Below, piece after piece: positions 31,201-35,178 of a stretch of DNA of 35,178 nucleotides. Made by a program: the position numbers and the translations under genes. The notes under the pieces are model-generated. The model searched no databases. It was given only the letters and a program-made list of their open reading frames with translations, and was not told the origin of the DNA. Source of the DNA: an uncultured Oscillospiraceae bacterium (lineage in GTDB: Bacteria > Bacillota_A > Clostridia > Oscillospirales > Acutalibacteraceae); assembly GCA_910587995.1 (NCBI GenBank), contig CAJUNS010000028.1, positions 1-35,178 on the forward strand, written 5' to 3'. Each line of letters begins with the position of its first letter. Position 1 is the stretch's first letter.

Positions 31201-33237
31201 CTGCTCTCCCTGCCTGCCCTGGCGGTGAAGAACAACGGTCCTGTGGGGCAGGCCCAGGCGGATGGGCTCTTCCAGTCCGTGCTGGCCTGGGAGGACATTA
31301 TGCACATCTGCAAGACCACCCAGGGCATTGACAAGACCTATGGCCAAAACGACATGCAGTCCCGGCAGAATATCCGCTGCATGCAGATGTTCACCGGCGC
31401 GTTTATGTACGCGGCGGGCAGCCATGTGGGCATTGGCTATGGCTCCTGCGCGGGCATGACCAGCGGGCGGCCCCTGAGCCAGACCCAGGGGCAGGCCGCC
31501 AACAGCCTCTTTGGCTGGGGCATTGCCCATGAGATTGGCCACAACATGGATAAGCTGGGCCAAGCCGAAATTACCAATAATATCTTTTCCCTGGCGGTGC
31601 AGACCTTTGACGGGGCCCAGAATGTGCGGGCCTCCCGGCTGGAAAGCAGCGGCAAGTATCCCGGCATCTTCCAAAAGACCGCCCAGGGCCTGCCGGGCGC
31701 TTCCAACAATGTGTTTGTGCAGCTGGGCATGTACTGGCAGCTGCATCTGGCCTATGACAACGGCCTGCAGGCCGAGCCCATGGGCTTCTTCAACAAGTTC
31801 TTTAAGGCCTGGAAGGCCGGCACCTATACCACCGGCTTCTCTGACTTAAGCTACGACGAGAAGGTGGCCCTTACGGCCGCTGGCGTTGCCGGGCGGGACC
31901 TGACGGAGTTTTTCACCCGCTGGGGCATGCGCCTCAGCGACCCGGTGGCGGCCCAGCTGGCCAAGTATCAGCCTGAGCCCCGGGCCATTTGGTACCTCAG
32001 CGACCAGAGCCGCCGGGACCGGCTGAACGGCGGGACGGGAGGAGCCTCCGCCGGGACCTTTACCGCCACCAATGTTTCCGGCCTGACCGCCGAGGGCGGC
32101 GGCGCGGACCAGAACGTGCAGAAAATCGAGATCCGCGTGACTGACCCCACGGCCCGGAACCTGCAAGGCTATGAAATCCTGCGGGACGGCCGCCCCATTG
32201 CCTTCGCCCCCTACAGCCCCACCTCCGGCGGGCTGCTGTATACGGACGAAATCGGCTCGGGCAACCACCTGACCTTTACCTATACGGTGAAGGCCTACGA
32301 CACCTTGGGCAATCAGGTGGGCGTGGAGGCCAGCGCCGGCGAGGTGCGGGTGGCCTATGACCGGCTGGTGCCTATGGACGCCTACACCCTGACCCGCAAC
32401 GGCAGCACCATCACCTTGCAGATGAAGGAGGAGACCCCGGTCTCCGGCTTGAAGCTGTGCCTAAACAGCGCGCCCGCTTCCGGCCTTTTCAAGGTGACCA
32501 TTGCCCAGGGCGGAAAAGGCGTGGTGGCCCGGGAGGGGAACTTCAGCGAGGGCAACCTGGCTGTGGATGAACCGGGCAGCTATGTGACTTACTTCAACAA
32601 GCCCGGCGAGTCCAGCACGGACACCCGGGTGTGGACCTATGACGCCCAGAGCGTCACCATTACAGGCATTCCGGACACCGTGCCGGATAACGCCATCCGG
32701 CTGATCAGCTACGCGGGAGACGATGTGTCCTTCCTCTCGGACGCGGCGGGCTTCGCGGGCCGGTTGGCGGAGGACTTTACCTACGGCGACAACGCCGGGG
32801 AGGTCATCCCCAAGGGCACTTTGGTGCTGGTGGGCAACTACCGGGGCGACCCCTATTACGGCGAGATAAAGGTTCAGGGCCGGTTCACCATAACCAAGAC
32901 CACGGTGGACGCCTCTGGCGGCGAGACCGTGACCACGGCGGTTGAGGACCGGGACCTGGCGGGCGAGTGCTTCATGCTGGCGGAAGTGCCCGCCAACTTG
33001 AAGGTCAGCGACATCAGCGATGGGCTGTTCCTCTTTGTGCCCAACGTGCAGGCCGAGGCGGAGCTGCAGGAGGCCAGCCATTGCGATGGTAAAAACCTGC
33101 TGCCCAGCCAGGTGCGGGCGCAGTTCTACCGGGCGGACGACCCCCAGAACCCCCAAAGCCCCAAGCGCCTGACCGCCCAGACCCTGTGGACCCAGAGCCC
33201 CGGCGGGCAGGAACTGCCTGAGCTGGTTTTGAACTAA
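28243..33237 (+). CDS. Secreted multidomain M60-family (enhancin/mucinase-type) metallopeptidase with dockerin
   Basis: A 1664-residue exported protein. The signal peptide (1-27, ending ALPAGAQ) is followed by a beta-rich region. A type I dockerin-like module spans about 160-215, with two Ca-binding loops (DLNGDGQVD at 162 and DFNGDEKLD at 193). Two FnIII domains (about 370-462 and 466-556) and an F5/8 type C-like galactose-binding region (about 570-745) come next, then a helical spacer. The M60 peptidase domain (about 820-1245) has zinc motif HEIGH (1096-1100) and E1109, fitting HExxHx(8,24)E, plus the TNNIFSL segment. Beta-sandwich domains fill the C-terminus. M60 enzymes characterised so far cleave O-glycosylated mucins, so host or dietary glycoprotein is the likely substrate. 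The ATG at 28243 is fixed by the ribosome binding site and signal peptide; the frame is open further upstream. Confidence 0.9.
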   Translation: MKLRTRILSALLAGALALSCALPAGAQEDPFAPQAAAPANGELKVNLRLDYAQPLTALQNHDVKVRLSQNGSPLGSVNLWELGESAPEGFHAALRAKNRDGGEDATGWPKFLELSLTGLARGSYQLEFTGLGYRSYTLEADLGDYSRYAVVGTGDGTFTLGDLNGDGQVDQADREKMAQALGSADPALFPVYDFNGDEKLDVADLTYVNLSIGAQGGAQVMDGALIDPPILYDALVQAGLTPVAGSFEDLFRVGGAGASLSCPGTVMNIPIDFSTPVTMSQLSIGCPSVGGIDAATVLVEYSDGETETQVVGGAAPAGLQALSAPEEAKSIVVTLGRRVPVKKITIQVQKTETGIVSVSSIQFLKDILPEHPAAASRVVTGLTAAPGDGQVNLKWRELPNVTGYRITYWPDGDSASAKSLDVTVPYAVVTGLENLKAYCFQVTPLAGNWEGDPCAPIEATPQPAKQPSPPDMITVTPLDGALSVSWKAAEGATFYEVYYKEKSSSQGYAQAGGQLTGTSTTLSGLKNGSAYLLYLVAGNQVGKSGPSRVMEGTPKALDYSAPEGLPKEGLVDRDNVSEIRLAWPTNYAAKEYTESAPFSPNNMMDGDYRTHWTAANWHGNEHVITTFKEPVDLQAALWCPRFDGNYPKWLRAYSVQVWYEGEDLSKAGHLIVPDPDRGGQDGNGNTSGGDVFTWPNIPNRSAIPTSRFAILPFGPVKGVKQISIAVEQADYNLTSCSELMFMEYDPSHCLPDEITALFADDLRTALRAGVTKAQIDALRTRLNGSERLYYLDPNTLDDELKLAEELLSGQSSGVLADQFQSRASSQDSAKYQQGGSELQPLGAAAKAGQEITIYAQGIPAGAEVKVYASQFNAEANAWLSQMGTLRNGRNILTVPKIGSQSSDRGGSLYVTYSGSGAQNLRLHVRRATDIPLLELSNWYGMTEQARRSAVQAYLTELEDYVKKAGITETNKTSNCLNVTEISTPSVLLSLPALAVKNNGPVGQAQADGLFQSVLAWEDIMHICKTTQGIDKTYGQNDMQSRQNIRCMQMFTGAFMYAAGSHVGIGYGSCAGMTSGRPLSQTQGQAANSLFGWGIAHEIGHNMDKLGQAEITNNIFSLAVQTFDGAQNVRASRLESSGKYPGIFQKTAQGLPGASNNVFVQLGMYWQLHLAYDNGLQAEPMGFFNKFFKAWKAGTYTTGFSDLSYDEKVALTAAGVAGRDLTEFFTRWGMRLSDPVAAQLAKYQPEPRAIWYLSDQSRRDRLNGGTGGASAGTFTATNVSGLTAEGGGADQNVQKIEIRVTDPTARNLQGYEILRDGRPIAFAPYSPTSGGLLYTDEIGSGNHLTFTYTVKAYDTLGNQVGVEASAGEVRVAYDRLVPMDAYTLTRNGSTITLQMKEETPVSGLKLCLNSAPASGLFKVTIAQGGKGVVAREGNFSEGNLAVDEPGSYVTYFNKPGESSTDTRVWTYDAQSVTITGIPDTVPDNAIRLISYAGDDVSFLSDAAGFAGRLAEDFTYGDNAGEVIPKGTLVLVGNYRGDPYYGEIKVQGRFTITKTTVDASGGETVTTAVEDRDLAGECFMLAEVPANLKVSDISDGLFLFVPNVQAEAELQEASHCDGKNLLPSQVRAQFYRADDPQNPQSPKRLTAQTLWTQSPGGQELPELVLN

Positions 33238-33250
33238 GGGAGGAGCATAT

Positions 33251-34561
33251 ATGAAACGACACAACCGATGGATGGTCCTTTTGCTGGCGTTCTGCCTGCT
33301 GGGCCTTTGCCTGCCCCCGCTGCCCGCTCAGGCGGCGGCGGGATGGGCCGCCTTCCGCCAGGACGCGGATGGCAGCGTGAGCCTGAGCCTGGACGGACTG
33401 GACCCGGCCCAGGTGGTTTATGGTGTGCAGCTGGAGGTCACGCTGGATGGAACCTACCAGGCGGAGCAGGTGGTTTTGACTCCTGCCGACAGCGCCGCCT
33501 ACAGCCCGGAGGGAGGCAGGCTGGTGGCTCAAAGCGGCGGCAAAACCGTGGTGGAGCTGTACCTGACCTCTCCCTATGCCTTAAACCACGGCAGCCTTCT
33601 GCAGCTGGGCAAGCTTACTGCCAACGGCTTCGGGATTATCCCGGAAAGCCTGCGAGTAGCCCTGTTTGACTCGGACGACCTGCAAAACGGCCCCCCCGCC
33701 GGACAGGACCCGGTGGTGCTGGAGGATTTTGAACTGCGCCGGGAAGGGGAGAGCGGCGGCGCCTCCCTGGGCAACGGGCACGCCATCCGCGTCAGCCCCT
33801 GTGAGCACGGAACCCTGCGGGTGAACCCCACAGCCTGGAAAAACCAGCTGGTCAGCCTGAGCGTGGAGCCTGAGGAGGGCTACCGGCTGGGAGCCTTAAG
33901 CGTTCTCACATCGGGCAGCACCATCCACGCCGCGGACCTGGGCGCAGGCCGCTGGGTCTTCCCCATGCCGGAAGGAGACGTGCTGCTGCAGGCCACCTTC
34001 CTCCCCCTGGGCGAGCTTCCCTTTGACGATGTGAAGTCCGGCGACTGGTTCTACCCGGCGGTGCAGTTTGTGTACGAGCGGGGTATGATGGCCGGAACAG
34101 GGGACCGGCGTTTCTCCCCTGGGACCACCACCAGCCGGGGAATGATCGTGACCATTTTGCACCGGCTGGAGAACGAGCCCCATGAGGAGCCCAGCAGCTT
34201 CCCGGACGTGAAGCCGGGGCAGTGGTACACCCAGGCGGTCCACTGGGCGGCTGCCAACGGTGTGGTCAGCGGCTACAGCGATGGCTGCTTTGGGCCCATG
34301 GATGTCATTACCCGGGAGCAGTTGGCGGCGATTCTGTTCCGGTATGCCAAGCTGAAGGGCAGCGATGTGACTACCTCTGGCAGCCTGGAGGGCTTTGTGG
34401 ACGCTGGCCAGGTGTCTGGCTATGCGGCAGAGCCGGTGAACTGGGCTGTTAGCCAAGGAATCATCACCGGCAAGGATGGCAGCCGCCTGGACCCCAAGGG
34501 CATTGCCACACGCGCCGAAGCCGCTACCATCCTCATGCGGTTTTCCCAGAAATTTCTGTAA
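33251..34561 (+). CDS. SLH-anchored surface protein with cohesin-like N-terminal region
   Basis: A 436-residue exported protein. The signal peptide covers 1-28 (PPLPAQA). Residues about 30-150 form a beta-rich segment with a cohesin-like pattern (YGVQLEVTLDGTYQAEQVVL, SGGKTVVELYLTSP, LLQLGKLTANG). Residues about 185-255 look like a divergent InlB B-type repeat (GYRLGALSVLTSG, FPMPEGDVLLQATF). Three SLH domains follow at about 258-308, 318-370 and 384-433, and these bind pyruvylated wall polymer. It starts 13 bp after the M60 stop with GGGAGGAG, so the two are one operon. The cohesin reading is by pattern only; it suggests capture of the dockerin on the M60 enzyme. Confidence 0.85.
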   Translation: MKRHNRWMVLLLAFCLLGLCLPPLPAQAAAGWAAFRQDADGSVSLSLDGLDPAQVVYGVQLEVTLDGTYQAEQVVLTPADSAAYSPEGGRLVAQSGGKTVVELYLTSPYALNHGSLLQLGKLTANGFGIIPESLRVALFDSDDLQNGPPAGQDPVVLEDFELRREGESGGASLGNGHAIRVSPCEHGTLRVNPTAWKNQLVSLSVEPEEGYRLGALSVLTSGSTIHAADLGAGRWVFPMPEGDVLLQATFLPLGELPFDDVKSGDWFYPAVQFVYERGMMAGTGDRRFSPGTTTSRGMIVTILHRLENEPHEEPSSFPDVKPGQWYTQAVHWAAANGVVSGYSDGCFGPMDVITREQLAAILFRYAKLKGSDVTTSGSLEGFVDAGQVSGYAAEPVNWAVSQGIITGKDGSRLDPKGIATRAEAATILMRFSQKFL

Positions 34562-34590
34562 CGCTGGCAAAGGCGCCCAATAAATAGAAG

Positions 34591-34636
34591 AAACCGGACC
34601 CGGAATGCTGCGAGGCGTTCTGGGTCCGGTTTTTTT
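34591..34636 (+). terminator. Terminator of the M60-SLH operon
   Basis: AAACCGGACCC pairs perfectly with GGGTCCGGTTT around a 20-nt loop. TTTTTT follows, 30 bp past the stop. Confidence 0.92.
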
Positions 34637-34689
34637 GCGGGGAAGGATGGCAGTTACGAACACGTTACGAGCAAACCGGAAATCCGGTC

Positions 34690-34729
34690 AAAACAAAACC
34701 CCGCCTAAACCGAATGGTTAAGCGGGGCT
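34690..34729 (-). terminator. Terminator behind the tRNA-Lys fragment
   Basis: On the minus strand GCCCCGC-TTAACC pairs with GGTTTAG-GCGGGG, followed by TTTTGTTTT, 4 bp past the CCA end. It is probably the original terminator of the tRNA gene. Confidence 0.85.
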
Positions 34730-34732
34730 TCC

Positions 34733-34779
34733 TGGTGACCCATCGGGGATTTGAACCCCGGACACCCTGATAAAAAGTC
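34733..34779 (-). other. tRNA-Lys(UUU) 3' fragment, candidate attachment site
   Basis: On the minus strand the sequence runs from the anticodon loop (ACTTTT) through the 3' anticodon stem (ATCAGGG), T-arm (CGGGG-TTCAAAT-CCCCG) and 3' acceptor strand ATGGGTC to A-CCA. The expected 5' half (GACCCAT...) is absent upstream, where unrelated sequence joins at the anticodon loop. This is the form left when an element integrates in a tRNA gene and displaces its 3' end. Confidence 0.75.
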
Positions 34780-35178
34780 GAGCCAGGCCAGTACACCCTT
34801 GTGCAAAAAACCGCATAAAACCTAGCTTCTTCAGCTTTCCCGGCACGGGCGGGAATGGGGATTTTCAACCGCCGGGTAGTCAAAAAGTAGTCAGATGCGG
34901 GAATACACCAAGTACCATTTTGCCACGTCTGGCAAAATGGTACTTGACCTTCTGTCATGCATTATTGCGTGTACATCCTGCGACGACCGGGGCCGGGTGG
35001 TGTCCAACATTGTGGACGCCGTAAAAGCCGCCAGCAGGCCCGAGAGCAGCTTCAAAAGCACTAGCAGGAAAGATATCTACCTAGACTGCACCCTGAGCGC
35101 CGCCAGGGCCCATGTAGAGGGAGCCCGGCTGGCATAGTGAAGAAAACAAAAAGGGCCCCGGCTCCTCCAAAGAGAAAG
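34780..35178. other. Right-end gene-poor segment, probable edge of an integrated element
   Basis: About 400 bp with no well-supported gene. It contains TAGTC-AAAAA-GTAGTC (34877-34892 area) and a perfect 16-bp inverted repeat with loop CGTC at 34910-34945. A plus-strand frame runs to TAG at 35135-35137 (an ATG at 34895 would overlap the inverted repeat). Its C-terminal half, about 50 codons ending HVEGARLA, has no family I recognise, and no ribosome binding site precedes any likely start. The final 25 bases begin a GC-rich stem that is cut by the window edge. Confidence 0.4.
34910..34945. repeat. Perfect 16-bp inverted repeat near the attachment site
   Basis: AAGTACCATTTTGCCA and TGGCAAAATGGTACTT flank the loop CGTC with no mismatch. 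It is 130 bp from the tRNA fragment. It could be a recombination or excision site, an operator or a stable RNA hairpin. No U-run follows on either strand. Confidence 0.7.

Noticed and set aside
30139..31746. 535-residue minus-strand frame opposite the M60 gene
   Set aside because: It lies wholly inside a gene with an intact zinc motif, has no ribosome binding site or recognisable domain and shows shadow composition.
34733..34779. Complete tRNA gene
   Set aside because: Only the half from the anticodon loop to CCA can be matched. No D-arm or 5' acceptor strand that pairs with ATGGGTC is found next to it.
34665..34958. 97-residue minus-strand frame across the tRNA fragment
   Set aside because: It reads through the T-arm of a tRNA fragment, its terminator and a perfect inverted repeat, so it is not credible as a protein gene.

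Overview
The window looks like a chromosomal segment of a GC-rich, endospore-forming gut Clostridia, most likely an Oscillospirales/Oscillospiraceae relative. The basis is a spoVT gene, strong AGGAGG-type ribosome binding sites, SLH-domain surface proteins, an infB-nusA operon in the Firmicutes order, and a secreted dockerin-bearing M60 (mucinase-type) peptidase. The species cannot be named from the sequence alone.

Layout. 1-860 (+) is the 3' end of an oxaloacetate decarboxylase/pyruvate carboxylase-type carboxyltransferase subunit that lacks a biotinyl domain. 1367-4272 (+) is a threonine-catabolic operon (tdh, kbl) with a translationally coupled YhhN-family membrane protein. 4525-7425 (-) holds a GT51 peptidoglycan glycosyltransferase, an AraC-type regulator and a THUMP-type methyltransferase. 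7676-11150 (+) is a set of small, mostly separate units: a DtxR/MntR-type regulator, an ADP-ribosylglycohydrolase, a DUF3841-like protein, an 88-residue conserved small protein and a sugar-phosphate isomerase/epimerase. This stretch is studded with short repeat elements. 11223-20641 (-) is one long translation and transcription operon: rimP, a GNAT enzyme, nusA, rnpM, an L7Ae-like gene, infB, an unlisted 52-codon ORF, rbfA, nrnA, a SagB-like oxidoreductase, truB and ribF. It has a clear sigma-A promoter at its head and a bidirectional terminator at its end. 20843-25532 (-) holds spoVT and a potABCD polyamine transporter with a consensus promoter. 25771-27750 (-) is a chemoreceptor whose leader contains a 163-bp MITE-like insertion. 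28243-34561 (+) is a two-gene surface locus: a 1664-residue dockerin/FnIII/M60 peptidase followed 13 bp later by an SLH-anchored protein with a cohesin-like N-terminal region. The right end (34690-35178) carries a tRNA-Lys 3' fragment with its terminator. This has the form of an attachment site, so an integrated element probably begins beyond about 34780.

How the parts fit. The most attractive system is the M60/SLH pair. If the N-terminal region of the SLH protein is a cohesin, the cell would display a mucin-cleaving protease on its wall through a minimal cohesin-dockerin contact. Nearby polyamine uptake, threonine breakdown to glycine plus acetyl-CoA, and a dCache chemoreceptor fit a bacterium feeding on host or diet glycoprotein and amino acids. 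That functional link is inference. Several intergenic regions also carry compact multi-hairpin elements: two cloverleaf-like repeats, an 82-bp four-way-junction structure, and a GGGAGTGTCC-ended element with three full copies and one truncated copy. I found no CRISPR array, rRNA gene or complete tRNA.
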